DNA of 42,660 bases from Patescibacteria group bacterium (GTDB lineage: Bacteria; Patescibacteriota; Patescibacteriia; 2-12-FULL-57-11). Shown here in pieces: positions 23,762-31,745 of this stretch. Made by a program: the position numbers and the translations under genes. The notes under the pieces were generated by a model that saw only the letters and a program-made list of their open reading frames with translations, ran no database searches and had not been told where the DNA came from. Numbering within the stretch: position 1 is the first letter of the stretch; each line of letters starts with the position of its first letter. The stretch lies in NCBI GenBank assembly GCA_004299275.1, contig SCSU01000073.1, forward strand, positions 1 through 42,660, given 5' to 3'.

Positions 23762-23791
23762 TTGACGCACACCGGGAAGCAAAGCTACAGT
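23762..23791 (+). promoter_or_regulatory. promoter of the small zinc-binding gene
   Basis: TTGACG (23762-23767), an 18-base spacer and TACAGT (23786-23791), back to back with the rpsB promoter. Confidence 0.5.
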
Positions 23792-23808
23792 GCGCGGCGA
23801 GGAGAAAA

Positions 23809-24105
23809 ATGGAACTGGTAATTATCGCGGTTTGCAACGTTCCGGACTGCCTCTGGGCGCGTTACCGGACAAACGGCGACGTTGTTGAGGGAGAAATCAA
23901 ACGCGACCGCGCCGCGGACAGCGCCGCGGCCGCCGGCGTCATTTGCCCGGCGCACCGGCCGCAAATCACGGCGCGCTGTGAGTGCCGGCGGCGGCTGATT
24001 GACGGGGTATGGGAAAAGGAGCCCCTACCGCCCTTGATTCCCATTTCGGCCACGCTCCCCTTCTTCGTCTGCCCCGAGTGCGCGCCGCCCACCACGACCC
24101 CCTAA
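23809..24105 (+). CDS. small Cys-rich putative zinc-binding protein
   Basis: The 98-residue protein has Cys at 9, 14, 46, 57, 59, 88 and 91 plus H49, in groups VCNVPDC, ICPAH, CEC and FVCPEC, which suggests one or two zinc sites. No family is recognised. The open frame extends upstream to 23620 but crosses the rpsB leader and promoter; CGAGGAG four to five bases before ATG 23809, downstream of a promoter, supports the short form. The stop codon TAA lies in the loop of the terminator. It stands alone between rpsB and queA, both transcribed the other way. Confidence 0.6.
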   Translation: MELVIIAVCNVPDCLWARYRTNGDVVEGEIKRDRAADSAAAAGVICPAHRPQITARCECRRRLIDGVWEKEPLPPLIPISATLPFFVCPECAPPTTTP

Positions 24106-24118
24106 GGGTCGTTTTTTT
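24094..24118 (+). terminator. intrinsic terminator containing the stop codon
   Basis: Stem ACGACCC (24094-24100) with GGGTCGT (24106-24112), loop CCTAA including the stop TAA of the gene at 23809, then a T-run to 24118. Confidence 0.9.
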
Positions 24119-24139
24119 ATAAACCGCGTACACCTTGCC

Positions 24140-24164
24140 CTATGTTCTACGTTCTATGTTCTAT
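24140..24164. repeat. 25-bp GTTCTA repeat at the queA stop codon
   Basis: Identical over 25 bases to 32666-32690. It includes the TAG stop of queA (24161-24163), so the repeat defines the end of the gene. Confidence 0.92.
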
Positions 24165-25234
24165 ACAACAAGCATCGCGTCACCGAAAGAATAAAAACGA
24201 TATTTTTTGCGAATCGCGGCGCGGTAAGCGCGCAAAACTTTTTCCCGCCCGGCAAAAGCCGAAACCAGCGCGAGCAGTGTCGACCGCGGCAGATGGAAAT
24301 TGGTGATGAGCGCGTCCACGACACGAAAACGATACCCGGGAGTGATAAAAAGTTTGACCCACCCGCGCCGGGCACGGGACGCGTTTCGAGATTGGATCTC
24401 CCGCAGGAGATCCAATCTCGTCTGGCTTCTGCCATGCGAACCGGGACCCAGCAGTCCCTCCAAAGCGCGCACGGTCGTGGTGCCGACGGCAATCACCCGG
24501 CCGCCGCGCTTTTTTGTTTCGCGAATAACACGGCTGGTCGCTGTCGGAATTTCTCCCCACTCGGCGTGAATCGCATGCTCCGCGAGCCGTTCGGCCCTGA
24601 TCGGTTGGAAAGTTCCGAGCCCCACGTGCAGAGTTACAAAAACTATTTTTACTCCGCGGCGGCGAATCTGCCCGAGCAGTCGCGGCGTAAAATGGAATCC
24701 GGCCGTCGGCGCGGCGACCGAGCCGACCGCGCGGGCATAGACGGTCTGGTACTCCTCGAGCTTCCGCGGCAGGCGTTTGATATACGGCGGCACCGGAATC
24801 TCGCCGATACGGTTAGCCGCGGCTATGACCGGCGCGGGCGGCGCGTTAAAAATAACAGAAAGCGTCCCATCAGAATTTTTCGCGCGGACAATGCCGCGGA
24901 GCGAACGCGAAAAAACTATCGCTCGGCCGCGGGCGAGCTTTTTACCCGGCCGCGCCAGCACGCTCCAAACGCGGCCGCGCGTCGGATGGAGCAAAAAAAT
25001 TTCAACTCTGCCGCGTTCCGTCTGGCCATAGAGGCGCGCTCGAAAAACCTTAGTGTCATTCATAACCAAGACGTCCCCCCGCCGCAAATAATCGGCAATG
25101 TCGCGGAATACCCGATGTTCAATCCGCCCAGTCTGCCGATTGAGCAGCATTAGACGCGAGGAGTCCCGCGGCCGCGCCGAACGCTCGGCAATGCGCCCGG
25201 GCGGCAGATGATAATCCAAGAGCGAAGTCTTCAT
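24161..25234 (-). CDS. queA: tRNA preQ1(34) S-adenosylmethionine ribosyltransferase-isomerase
   Basis: QueA transfers and rearranges the ribose of SAM onto preQ1 in tRNA, making epoxyqueuosine. The 357-residue protein has FDYHLP-like [62 protein letters not shown]-like [13 protein letters not shown], and [19 protein letters not shown]. Between VRALE and FITPGY it has 36 residues against about 20 in E. coli; residues about 272-283 of this loop come from a palindromic element also found between znuC and znuA. ATG 25234 gives the canonical N-terminus. The stop codon lies in a 25-bp repeat. Confidence 0.95.
   Translation of the reverse strand: MKTSLLDYHLPPGRIAERSARPRDSSRLMLLNRQTGRIEHRVFRDIADYLRRGDVLVMNDTKVFRARLYGQTERGRVEIFLLHPTRGRVWSVLARPGKKLARGRAIVFSRSLRGIVRAKNSDGTLSVIFNAPPAPVIAAANRIGEIPVPPYIKRLPRKLEEYQTVYARAVGSVAAPTAGFHFTPRLLGQIRRRGVKIVFVTLHVGLGTFQPIRAERLAEHAIHAEWGEIPTATSRVIRETKKRGGRVIAVGTTTVRALEGLLGPGSHGRSQTRLDLLREIQSRNASRARRGWVKLFITPGYRFRVVDALITNFHLPRSTLLALVSAFAGREKVLRAYRAAIRKKYRFYSFGDAMLVV
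24387..24420. repeat. palindromic element inside queA
   Basis: Arms 24387-24401 and 24406-24420 are perfect inverted copies and identical to the arms at 8881-8913; the loop is four bases. It is translated in frame as [12 protein letters not shown]. Confidence 0.92.
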
Positions 25235-25257
25235 ACCGCAATGCCCATCAACGAATG

Positions 25258-25286
25258 TTGACATGTCAGTCCTCTTATACTACACT
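25258..25286 (+). promoter_or_regulatory. rpmE promoter
   Basis: Consensus TTGACA (25258-25263), a 17-base spacer and TACACT (25281-25286), 12 bases before ATG 25299, so the leader is very short or absent. Confidence 0.7.
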
Positions 25287-25298
25287 CCAGCCAAGTTT

Positions 25299-25613
25299 AT
25301 GAAACCCAGCATCCACCCCGAATATTTCCCCCAAGCCAAAGTGATTTGCGCCTGCGGGGAGGAATACGAAGTCGGCTCAACGAAGGAAGAGGTCCACGTT
25401 GAGCTCTGTTCGCATTGCCATCCGTTTTTTACCGGCAAACAAAAACTGGTGGACACCGCTCGCCGGGTGGAAAAGTTCCACGAGCGCGCGGCCAAAAAAG
25501 AAACGACCGCCCACCGCGGCGGCAAAAAGCGCAAACTGCAAAAGCGGGCGGCGCGCAAAGAAGCCGCGCGGGCGACTAAGGAAGAGGCCGCCGAAAAAAA
25601 ATCAGAAAAGTAA
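25299..25613 (+). CDS. rpmE: 50S ribosomal protein bL31, with basic tail
   Basis: L31 lies at the central protuberance and bridges the subunits. The 104-residue protein starts [28 protein letters not shown], with Cys in CAC and CSHC, the zinc-binding (C+) form. [15 protein letters not shown]-like [15 protein letters not shown] is characteristic. After about residue 68 comes a Lys/Arg/Ala/Glu-rich tail absent from most L31 proteins. The start at 25299 fits the family N-terminus; the open frame upstream overlaps the promoter. It is followed by prfA, a common bacterial neighbour. Confidence 0.95.
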   Translation: MKPSIHPEYFPQAKVICACGEEYEVGSTKEEVHVELCSHCHPFFTGKQKLVDTARRVEKFHERAAKKETTAHRGGKKRKLQKRAARKEAARATKEEAAEKKSEK

Positions 25614-25692
25614 GCTCATCAAACCGGCAGGCGTTCGACCATCTTTTCTGTTACGATGGTCGGGTCCGCTGGTTTTTGATTGTCTTTAAAAT

Positions 25693-26760
25693 ATGGACAT
25701 CATTCACGAAATCAATAAACGCCGCGCCCGCGCCGCGGAAGTAGAAAAAGAACTCGCCGCTAACCCCGCCGGTGAGCGGGCGCGCGCGCTCGGCCGCGAA
25801 TACGCCGAGCTGGAAAAAACTCTGCGTCTGGCCGACGAGTTTGACGCGCTGAGCAAAAATTTGGAAGAAACGCGCCGCATCGCCGAGTCCGAAAAGGACC
25901 CAGAGCTCCGAGCTCTGGCCGCGGGCGAACTCCCCGGGCTTAAAGCGCGCCGGGTGGCGCTCGAGGCCGCCATAAACGACGCCTTGAGCCCGCCCGACCC
26001 GTTGGACGAAAAATCAATCATCGTGGAGGTCCGCGCCGGCACCGGCGGCGAGGAGGCGGCGCTCTTCGCCAGCGAACTTTTTCGGCTCTACGCGCGCTTC
26101 GCCGAACGGAAAAAATGGAAAACGACATTAGTTTCGGCTAACCGCACGGATTTGGGCGGCTTTAAAGAAGTGATTTTCGAAATCGCCGGAGAGGGCGCTT
26201 ACCGCGAACTCAAATACGAAAGCGGCGTGCACCGCGTCCAGCGCGTGCCGGCGACGGAAAAGACCGGCCGGGTGCACACTTCCACCGTAACGGTGGCGGT
26301 ACTGCCGGAGGTGGAAGAAGTGGATGTGCGCATTGACCCCAAAGACGTCCGCCTCGACACCATGACCGCCGGCGGCCACGGCGGCCAGAGCGTCAACACC
26401 ACCTACAGCGCCGTCCGCCTCACTCATCTGCCGACGGGACTCGTGGTCTCCTGCCAGGATGAACGCAGTCAGCGCCAAAACCGCGAGCGCGCCTTTCAAA
26501 TTCTGCGGGCGCGATTATTCGCCATGGAAGAGGAAAAACGGCGAACCGAACGAAGAGAGGAACGGCGGGCGCAAATCGGCACCGGCGAACGCGCCGAAAA
26601 AATCCGCACCTATAACTTCCCCCAAGACCGCCTGACTGACCATCGTCTTAAAGAAAGCTGGCACAACCTACCCACAATCATGGACGGCGATATCGCGCCA
26701 ATCGTGTCTGCCCTGCGCCGCGCCGACCGCGAAGGGACGATGGGGCAAGGCGAAGAGTAA
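25693..26760 (+). CDS. prfA: peptide chain release factor 1
   Basis: RF1 reads UAA and UAG and releases the peptide. The 355-residue protein has the codon-recognition PAT in [19 protein letters not shown], and the catalytic GGQ in [19 protein letters not shown]. The residue after GGQ is Ser rather than the common His, a mild departure. The N-terminal coiled coil (about 1-90) and the [29 protein letters not shown] stretch are typical. It is followed 46 bases later by prmC, whose product methylates the GGQ glutamine. Confidence 0.96.
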   Translation: MDIIHEINKRRARAAEVEKELAANPAGERARALGREYAELEKTLRLADEFDALSKNLEETRRIAESEKDPELRALAAGELPGLKARRVALEAAINDALSPPDPLDEKSIIVEVRAGTGGEEAALFASELFRLYARFAERKKWKTTLVSANRTDLGGFKEVIFEIAGEGAYRELKYESGVHRVQRVPATEKTGRVHTSTVTVAVLPEVEEVDVRIDPKDVRLDTMTAGGHGGQSVNTTYSAVRLTHLPTGLVVSCQDERSQRQNRERAFQILRARLFAMEEEKRRTERREERRAQIGTGERAEKIRTYNFPQDRLTDHRLKESWHNLPTIMDGDIAPIVSALRRADREGTMGQGEE

Positions 26761-26766
26761 AGAGCA

Positions 26767-26806
26767 AGGTCAGACCTCTAATGGCGGTCTGACCTCTAAC
26801 CTTTTT
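26767..26806 (+). terminator. 10-bp hairpin with T-run between prfA and prmC
   Basis: Arms 26767-26776 and 26786-26795 with a nine-base loop, then ctaacc and five T immediately before the prmC ATG. The gap between stem and T-run makes termination doubtful; it may be another palindromic spacer repeat or an attenuator of prmC. Confidence 0.5.
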
Positions 26807-27724
26807 ATGCTTATCCGCGAGGCGCTTTTCGCCGGAACAAAAAAACTTAGCCGGCATCGCGAGGAGTGGAGCTCCAACGCGCTCGACGCCGAGCTCCTCC
26901 TCGCCTTCGCCCTAAAAAAACCGCGCGAATTTCTCTACAGCCATAACGAAAGACCGCTGCCGCCAGCGGCAGCAAAGCGCTACCGCGCGTATCTGGCGCG
27001 GCGGCTCCGCCACGAGCCGGTCGCTTACATCCTTGGCGCGAAAGAATTTTTCGGCCTCAAAATCGAGGTAAAAAAACGCTGCACGCTCATCCCCCGGCCG
27101 GAAACCGAAATTCTCGTCGAAAAAGCGCTTGAGCTGCTAAAATCTCCAAATACCAAATTCCAAATACCAAATTCCAAATACCAAATTATTGATGTTGGCA
27201 CCGGTTCCGGCGCGATTGCCGTCGCTGTCGCCCAAAATATGCCGCAAGTCCGCGTGATTGCGACGGACAACTCCGCCTGCGCCTTAAGAGTCGCCCGCCA
27301 AAACGCCCGCCTGCATGGCGTCGCTTCTCTGGTCAAATTCACCAAGGCCGACATCCTGCAGCCAACCTTATCCCCTATACCCTATTCACTATCCACTATT
27401 CACTACCCCCTATCCCCTTCGCCGCTCATCCTCGCCAACCTCCCCTACGTCCCCACTCGCGAGTGGCAAAAACTCCCGCCGGAAATTCGCCGCTATGAGC
27501 CGCGGGCGGCGCTTGACGGCGGCCGCGACGGCCTCACGCTCTATCGCCGGCTCCTAGCCCAAATCAACCAGCGCAGCATCAAATCATTCACGCTCCTCGC
27601 CGAAATCCATCCCGAACAAAAAACCGCCTTCCGGCGGTTGATCAAAAAATATTGGCCCAAGGCGCAAATTGCTTTCCACCAAGACCTGGCTGGAAAAATC
27701 CGGGTGGTCGAGACTATGGTTTGA
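26807..27724 (+). CDS. prmC: release factor glutamine methyltransferase, with two repeat-encoded insertions
   Basis: PrmC methylates the GGQ glutamine of release factors using SAM. The 305-residue protein has LIPRPETEILVEKAL, the SAM-binding IDVGTGSGAIAVAVA and the catalytic (N/D)PPY-type motif, here ANLPYVP. Two segments have no counterpart in E. coli PrmC: about ten extra residues before IDVGTG (KSPNTKFQIPNSKYQI), encoded by three copies of a 14-bp tandem repeat, and about fourteen before NLPY (TLSPIPYSLSTIHYPLS), encoded by ccctattcacta-type repeat. Both fall in surface loops between core elements. Folding is probably preserved, but the second lies next to the active site. Confidence 0.93.
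   Translation: MLIREALFAGTKKLSRHREEWSSNALDAELLLAFALKKPREFLYSHNERPLPPAAAKRYRAYLARRLRHEPVAYILGAKEFFGLKIEVKKRCTLIPRPETEILVEKALELLKSPNTKFQIPNSKYQIIDVGTGSGAIAVAVAQNMPQVRVIATDNSACALRVARQNARLHGVASLVKFTKADILQPTLSPIPYSLSTIHYPLSPSPLILANLPYVPTREWQKLPPEIRRYEPRAALDGGRDGLTLYRRLLAQINQRSIKSFTLLAEIHPEQKTAFRRLIKKYWPKAQIAFHQDLAGKIRVVETMV
27145..27186. repeat. three exact copies of a 14-bp tandem repeat inside prmC
   Basis: The unit TCCAAATACCAAAT occurs three times head to tail (27145-27158, 27159-27172, 27173-27186). Three units make 42 bases, keeping the reading frame, though one unit does not. Confidence 0.95.
27369..27419. repeat. CCCTATTCACTA-type degenerate repeat inside prmC
   Basis: Degenerate tandem of tatccactattcactac-like words in frame within prmC. 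Similar words (ttactgctcactatccc, tataccctaccc) occur in the spacer 10855-11249. Confidence 0.75.
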
Positions 27725-27731
27725 TAAAATA

Positions 27732-27770
27732 AAAGACTGGACCCCGACGTTACGTTGGGGTCCAGTCTTT
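27732..27770. terminator. bidirectional terminator hairpin
   Basis: A 39-base near-perfect inverted repeat with aaagactggacccc and ggggtccagtcttt as arms, bounded by A-rich and T-rich bases, between the convergent prmC and pilin genes. Confidence 0.85.
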
Positions 27771-27775
27771 ATTTC

Positions 27776-28213
27776 CTAAATCGGCCCGACCGTGTGGTTG
27801 CCCTTGGCGCCGACCTGGGAGTCAATCTCTAAAGTATAACGGAGCGAATAAGCCGTCCCGTCGGAGGAGTAGAAAAAACAGCAATTTGAGTCGCTGACAC
27901 AGCTCGCGAGCGGGTCCACCGGCACTTTGGCGATAGCGCTTTCCTGTTTTAACGCTTGAGAGACGCTGTCGGAGTTGGTCAGGCAGAGGTTGCTCGCCGC
28001 GGGATAAGAATTTTTAGTGGTGAAATACAGCGCCAAACTTTTCTGCATTGTCCGGATGTCGGTCACGCGCCGCGAATCACGAGCGCGCTGGCGGACGTAG
28101 TTCGTGCCCGTAATGGCGATAGTCGCGAGCAAACCGACGATAGCGACCACCACCAAAAGCTCAATTAAAGTGAACCCCCCTTTGCGTTTTTTAATTCTGA
28201 AGTTTCTCGCCAT
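27776..28213 (-). CDS. type IV pilin / pseudopilin-like protein
   Basis: The 145-residue protein has a basic leader (MARNFRIKKRKGG) and the prepilin motif G-FTLIELLVVVAIVGLLATIAI, with cleavage expected after G13 and Glu at mature position 5. A GspG-like ARDSRRVTDIRTMQKSLALYF helix and a small C-terminal domain with four Cys (NLCLTN, SCVSDSNCC) follow. It could be a pilus subunit used for attachment or DNA uptake, common in CPR. No other pilus gene lies in the window. Its 5' end overlaps the 3' end of the DUF3048 gene by 23 bases. Confidence 0.9.
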   Translation of the reverse strand: MARNFRIKKRKGGFTLIELLVVVAIVGLLATIAITGTNYVRQRARDSRRVTDIRTMQKSLALYFTTKNSYPAASNLCLTNSDSVSQALKQESAIAKVPVDPLASCVSDSNCCFFYSSDGTAYSLRYTLEIDSQVGAKGNHTVGPI

Positions 28214-29333
28214 AGCCGGAAAAATTTTCTGACGCGCCGTAACTCACGCTGATTCCTTCCGGCACCACCTCAACCCAGGTCGCCCCGGGACGGAAGCGAA
28301 TCTCCTCGCCTGACTGATTTTTAAACCGCAGCCGCTCACTGGTAGAATCTTTCGACCAACTGCCTTCCTCGGCCTGGCTGTCTTTAAAAATTATAGCACG
28401 ACCGGCGCCAAGCGCGCCAAGCGCGAGCCGGCCGACCTCGTCAAGCACCCGAGTCCGGACAAAAATTATCGCGACATTCGCGGCCCTGAGCTCATCGCCG
28501 AGCGCGTCGCGGTCCGGAGAGTCGGCCAAAAAACGCCGATAAGCGCGCAACTGCGGTTCCCAGCGCCATTTAACTTTGTAATCGCGGGTGGAAAAAGGAA
28601 CAACGACCTCCTCGGCGGCGCTCCCGACCAAGGGGGTGGAAGTCGCGGCAAACTGCCAAGAACTTAAATTAACCGTCTGGTCCGCGCCGCGTTTTTGCTC
28701 CGCGCGTCGGAGCAAGTCGGAAGAGGTGTAGACATTATGTGGCGCCGAGCGCGAGCTCGCCCGCCAAAAATACGCCCCCCAAAAATATTCATCCAAATCG
28801 CGGACAACGCCGGCTTTGATTGCCGAGAGCGCCGCGGGCGAACCGCCGACGTGGGCGTAAAGCGCGTCAAGCTCCCCAGTCCAGTCCAAAAAATACGGCC
28901 TAGCGCTCCGGACCGGCCCGATTTCGGGCACTTCGCTCTCGGCTTCGTAAAAGGCGAGCAAGCGGGTGATGCCGCCCTCAACCGGCGCCTCAAAAACCAG
29001 CGAGGCCCGGCTGATTCCCGAGAGCGGCCGGGCGTCCACGTGATTTTCCACAGTCACGGCAAAAGGACGCCTGGTCTCAGTCGAGCTCGCCGGCAGTCCG
29101 TCCAATAACCGGCGCCGGACTTCCAGGTAAACCGGCGGCAGCGTCTGCGCGCTTCCGAACGTTGCCGCTCCGCTCACGGCCGTTGTTTGCCAGTACAAAA
29201 TCAGCCCCGTGCCGCCGATGAGTCCGCCCGGCACTGCCACCAAAAAGGCCAGAAAAATTCTGGCCGAAAACTTCATCTTTAAATATTTTTTCCACATTCT
29301 GCCCGCTCTCTCGAGCGCGGCGCGCATCGTCAT
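28191..29333 (-). CDS. DUF3048 domain membrane-anchored protein
   Basis: The 380-residue protein has an N-terminal transmembrane helix (about 24-46) and an extracytoplasmic DUF3048 domain. Family stretches are RPFAVTVENHVDARPLSGIS, FEAPVEGGITRLLAFY, IGPVRSARPYFLDW and YAHVGGSPAALSAI in the first half, and a C-terminal half ending in RPGATWVEVVPEGISVSY. The family (YerB-like) is surface-exposed and of unknown function. The start at 29333 is one base after the rplY stop (TAATATG); the open frame continues upstream into rplY but with unrelated basic sequence. Confidence 0.88.
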   Translation of the reverse strand: MTMRAALERAGRMWKKYLKMKFSARIFLAFLVAVPGGLIGGTGLILYWQTTAVSGAATFGSAQTLPPVYLEVRRRLLDGLPASSTETRRPFAVTVENHVDARPLSGISRASLVFEAPVEGGITRLLAFYEAESEVPEIGPVRSARPYFLDWTGELDALYAHVGGSPAALSAIKAGVVRDLDEYFWGAYFWRASSRSAPHNVYTSSDLLRRAEQKRGADQTVNLSSWQFAATSTPLVGSAAEEVVVPFSTRDYKVKWRWEPQLRAYRRFLADSPDRDALGDELRAANVAIIFVRTRVLDEVGRLALGALGAGRAIIFKDSQAEEGSWSKDSTSERLRFKNQSGEEIRFRPGATWVEVVPEGISVSYGASENFSGYGEKLQN

Positions 29334-29334
29334 A

Positions 29335-30012
29335 TTACTCCGTCGCTTTTTCTGCCGCCGGTTCGGCTTCCTCCTCTTCTTTCTTCTTAGTGACGACTTC
29401 AATGCCCTCAACCGAAACTTCGGTTTTGCCTTCAAGCGCCTTGAGTTCCTCTTCGCTCCGCGGCGCTTCTACATAAGTCACCACCTCATCCGGCTGGTCC
29501 AAAAAAGAAATCCCGTGCGGGGCCGCGATGTCGCGGACGCGAATGGCGTCGGCAAAGGCGGCGAGTCGCCCCAGGTCAACCGGAATTTCGTGCACCAAGT
29601 CGGCCGGCAGACACTCCACGGCGAGCGCGCTCAAATTTTTGACCAAAGTCCCGCCCAGACCCTTGACCGCCGGCGCCTCGCCGAAAAACTTCAAAGGTAT
29701 CTCCGTCTTCAATTTTTCCTGCATATTGACCGCCAGGAAATCGATGTGATTAACCGTGTCCTTGAGCGGGTCAAAACTCACCTCGCTGATCAGCACCTTA
29801 ACCGGCTTCTCCTCGTCCATTTTGAGGTCAACGAGCGTGGAGCCGCCGGCGGCGCGATAAACTTTATCAAAAACCGCGCGCTCAACCTGGACCGGACTGC
29901 TCGTTACGCCATGACCGTAAATCACCGCGGGGATTTTGCCCTCGGTCAGGAGATGTTTGGCGGCTTTTCCGGTTTTCTCGCGGCGCGAGACGGCGAGCAA
30001 AAGTGAGTCCAT
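29335..30012 (-). CDS. rplY: 50S ribosomal protein bL25 (Ctc form)
   Basis: L25 binds 5S rRNA. The 225-residue protein is the longer Ctc type: an N-terminal L25 domain (RREKTGKAAKHLLTEGKIPAVIYGHG, VLISEVSFDPLKDTVNHIDF) and a C-terminal beta domain (VHEIPVDLGRLAAFADAIRVRDI). The last 40 or so residues are an acidic and Lys-rich tail (EGIEVVTKKKEEEEAEPAAEK). A terminator of the upstream gene lies just before it; no Shine-Dalgarno is visible. Confidence 0.94.
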   Translation of the reverse strand: MDSLLLAVSRREKTGKAAKHLLTEGKIPAVIYGHGVTSSPVQVERAVFDKVYRAAGGSTLVDLKMDEEKPVKVLISEVSFDPLKDTVNHIDFLAVNMQEKLKTEIPLKFFGEAPAVKGLGGTLVKNLSALAVECLPADLVHEIPVDLGRLAAFADAIRVRDIAAPHGISFLDQPDEVVTYVEAPRSEEELKALEGKTEVSVEGIEVVTKKKEEEEAEPAAEKATE

Positions 30013-30032
30013 AAGACAAAATCTGGAGATAC

Positions 30033-30052
30033 AAAAAGGGGTTTTAACCCCC
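30033..30052 (-). terminator. intrinsic terminator of the zinc-ribbon gene
   Basis: On the minus strand GGGG-TTAAAA-CCCC followed by five T, between the gene at 30073 and rplY. Confidence 0.75.
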
Positions 30053-30072
30053 GACTATTTATCATTTTCTTT

Positions 30073-30423
30073 TTATTCTTGCAAGACCCGGACAAACTCT
30101 TGGCCATCGGCCAGCAGTTCGTGGGTGGCAATCACGTCGTCAGTGTGGATCGGCCGCGAACCCTGAAAGCGCAGCGCGTCCTCCGAGGTGCAGTCAGTCA
30201 CGAGCCCCAGGGAAGAAATTCCGCCGCGCGAGACAACCACGAGCGCCAGTAGGGCGTGGCCGCACTTCCGGCAATGGATGTGCAGGAGATGGCTCTGGTC
30301 ATTTTCCCCCAGCACTTTGGCTTCAAGCGGGTCAAAAACCGATTCGCAAAGCGGACAGCGCGAAACCAGGTTAAGGCCGTTCCAGAATGAATTGGGAGAA
30401 AGCGGCGCTTTCATAGAGGTCAT
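30073..30423 (-). CDS. zinc-ribbon protein of unknown function
   Basis: The 116-residue protein has two CxxC knuckles, CPLC (23-26) and CRKC (about 51-54), about 27 residues apart, forming a probable zinc ribbon. A short beta-rich stretch (HALLALVVVSRGGISSLGLVTDCT) and an acidic C-terminal helix (DDVIATHELLADGQEFVRVL) follow. Similar uncharacterised proteins occur in CPR genomes, from memory. ATG 30423 or 30414 could be the start; neither has a clear ribosome-binding site. It lies between rodA and rplY and ends at a terminator. Confidence 0.7.
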   Translation of the reverse strand: MTSMKAPLSPNSFWNGLNLVSRCPLCESVFDPLEAKVLGENDQSHLLHIHCRKCGHALLALVVVSRGGISSLGLVTDCTSEDALRFQGSRPIHTDDVIATHELLADGQEFVRVLQE

Positions 30424-30444
30424 CTAAGACCTACCCACTACTCA

Positions 30445-31590
30445 CTACAACGTAATTGTAGCTCCGGCGTCCCCCTCGGTCAACATTTCCGGACGCGCGC
30501 GCTCGGCCCGGACCGCAATGCTCTGGAGAATCCCGACAGCGAGCCAACTCGCGACAAGCGATGAGCCCCCTAAAGAAAGGAAGGGCAGGGCAATGCCAGC
30601 GACCGGCGCGACGCCGAGATTCATCCCGATGTTGACCGTGGCGGACAGCGCGAAATTAGCCATCAGCCCCAGCGTTAAAAAAAGGGTGAAATTGTCCCGA
30701 CAGAGGGCGGCTAAACGCGCCGCTCGACGAAAAAAAATAAAAAAGAGGACGAGCACGGCCGCCACGCCGAGAAAACCCAACTCCTCGCCGATCACGGCAA
30801 AAATAAAGTCCGACTGCGCCTCGGGGATAAAACGCAGCTGGCTTTGGGAACCAAACCCGAGGCCGCGGCCATAGAGCCCGCCGGCGCCAATCGCGATTTT
30901 CGCCTGCAGGCTGTTCCAGCCGCGCGAGAGCGGCGCGCGCGAAGGATTGACGAAGGTGTACAGCCGGTCCTTTTGATAATCCTTGAGCAAAAAAAACCAG
31001 GCAAAAAGCAGAATGGCGATTGCCCCGAAAACCAGCAGGGCCAGGTGCGAGCGCTTGGCGCCGGAGAGCAGCAGCAGGATGACCCAAAGCCCGACTAAAA
31101 TAGCTGCGCCGCCGAAATCCGGCTGGAGCAGGACTAGCGCTGCCGGCGCGGCGACCAGGAACGCCGAGGAAAAAAATAATTTTTTGTCACGCAGGTCGGC
31201 ATGCTTGCTCATCAGACGAGCCAAGAGAATGATGAGAGCGATTTTGACGAATTCCACCGGCTGAAAACCCCAGCCAATCGCCGTAAACCAGCCGCGGGTG
31301 CCGTGCAGGGTGGTGCCGAAGACAAGCACGATTAAAAGCAATGCCAGGGCGCCGAGATAAACTGCCCGACCATAATTTTCCAAAATCCGAAAGTTGACGG
31401 AACTCATAACCAAAAAACCGAGCAGTCCCGCCGCGAGCGACACTATCTGCTTAATCAAGCCGTTAAAGGAAGGCGGCTCTTGCGCAAAACCGACCGAGGC
31501 GATGGCCGCGAGCCCCAGCGCCGACAGCAAGAACGCCGAAAAAAACATCGGCCAGTCCATTTTGGAAAGTAAGCCAAGCGGGCGGGACAT
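30445..31590 (-). CDS. rodA: rod-shape/SEDS peptidoglycan polymerase RodA
   Basis: SEDS proteins polymerise lipid II into glycan strands in the membrane. The 381-residue protein has about ten transmembrane helices and the family stretches GTRGWF...FQPVEFVKIALIILLA, LLQPDFGGA (with the conserved Asp), WNSLQAKIAIGAGGLYGRGLGFGSQ, IPEAQSDFIFAVIGEELGFLG and VAPVAGIALPFLSLGGSS. The sequence fits RodA better than FtsW because of FQPVEFVK and PVAGIALPFLS. A partner class B PBP is not in this window. It fits with MltG, UppP and PAP2 as envelope functions. Confidence 0.94.
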   Translation of the reverse strand: MSRPLGLLSKMDWPMFFSAFLLSALGLAAIASVGFAQEPPSFNGLIKQIVSLAAGLLGFLVMSSVNFRILENYGRAVYLGALALLLIVLVFGTTLHGTRGWFTAIGWGFQPVEFVKIALIILLARLMSKHADLRDKKLFFSSAFLVAAPAALVLLQPDFGGAAILVGLWVILLLLSGAKRSHLALLVFGAIAILLFAWFFLLKDYQKDRLYTFVNPSRAPLSRGWNSLQAKIAIGAGGLYGRGLGFGSQSQLRFIPEAQSDFIFAVIGEELGFLGVAAVLVLFFIFFRRAARLAALCRDNFTLFLTLGLMANFALSATVNIGMNLGVAPVAGIALPFLSLGGSSLVASWLAVGILQSIAVRAERARPEMLTEGDAGATITL

Positions 31591-31641
31591 GGTGTTTGAA
31601 CTCTAGAACGATTTTCTGCTTTTTGTCTAATTGTTGGAGTT

Positions 31642-31669
31642 AAAAACGCTCCGATCTAGTGTCGGAGCG
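31642..31669 (-). terminator. intrinsic terminator
   Basis: Arms CGCTCCGA (31647-31654) and TCGGAGCG (31662-31669), followed on the minus strand by five T. It ends the transcript of the gene at 31727. Confidence 0.85.
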
Positions 31670-31699
31670 ATTTTCTATCTCGCTTTCCTAGTCCTGCCG

Positions 31700-31745
31700 C
31701 CCTACCTACTGCGTACTACGTTCTACCTACTCACTGCCTACTGCA
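31700..31745. repeat. GTAGAACGTAG-type repeat overlapping a gene end
   Basis: Built of ctac(c/g)tact, gtactacgttctac and ctcactgcctac words. It contains the TAG stop (31727-31729) and the last codons of the membrane protein gene at 31727. Same vocabulary as the eno insertion. Confidence 0.7.

Noticed and set aside
23620-23808. N-terminal extension of the small zinc-binding gene
   Set aside because: The extension crosses the rpsB leader and both promoters and has no protein-like features.
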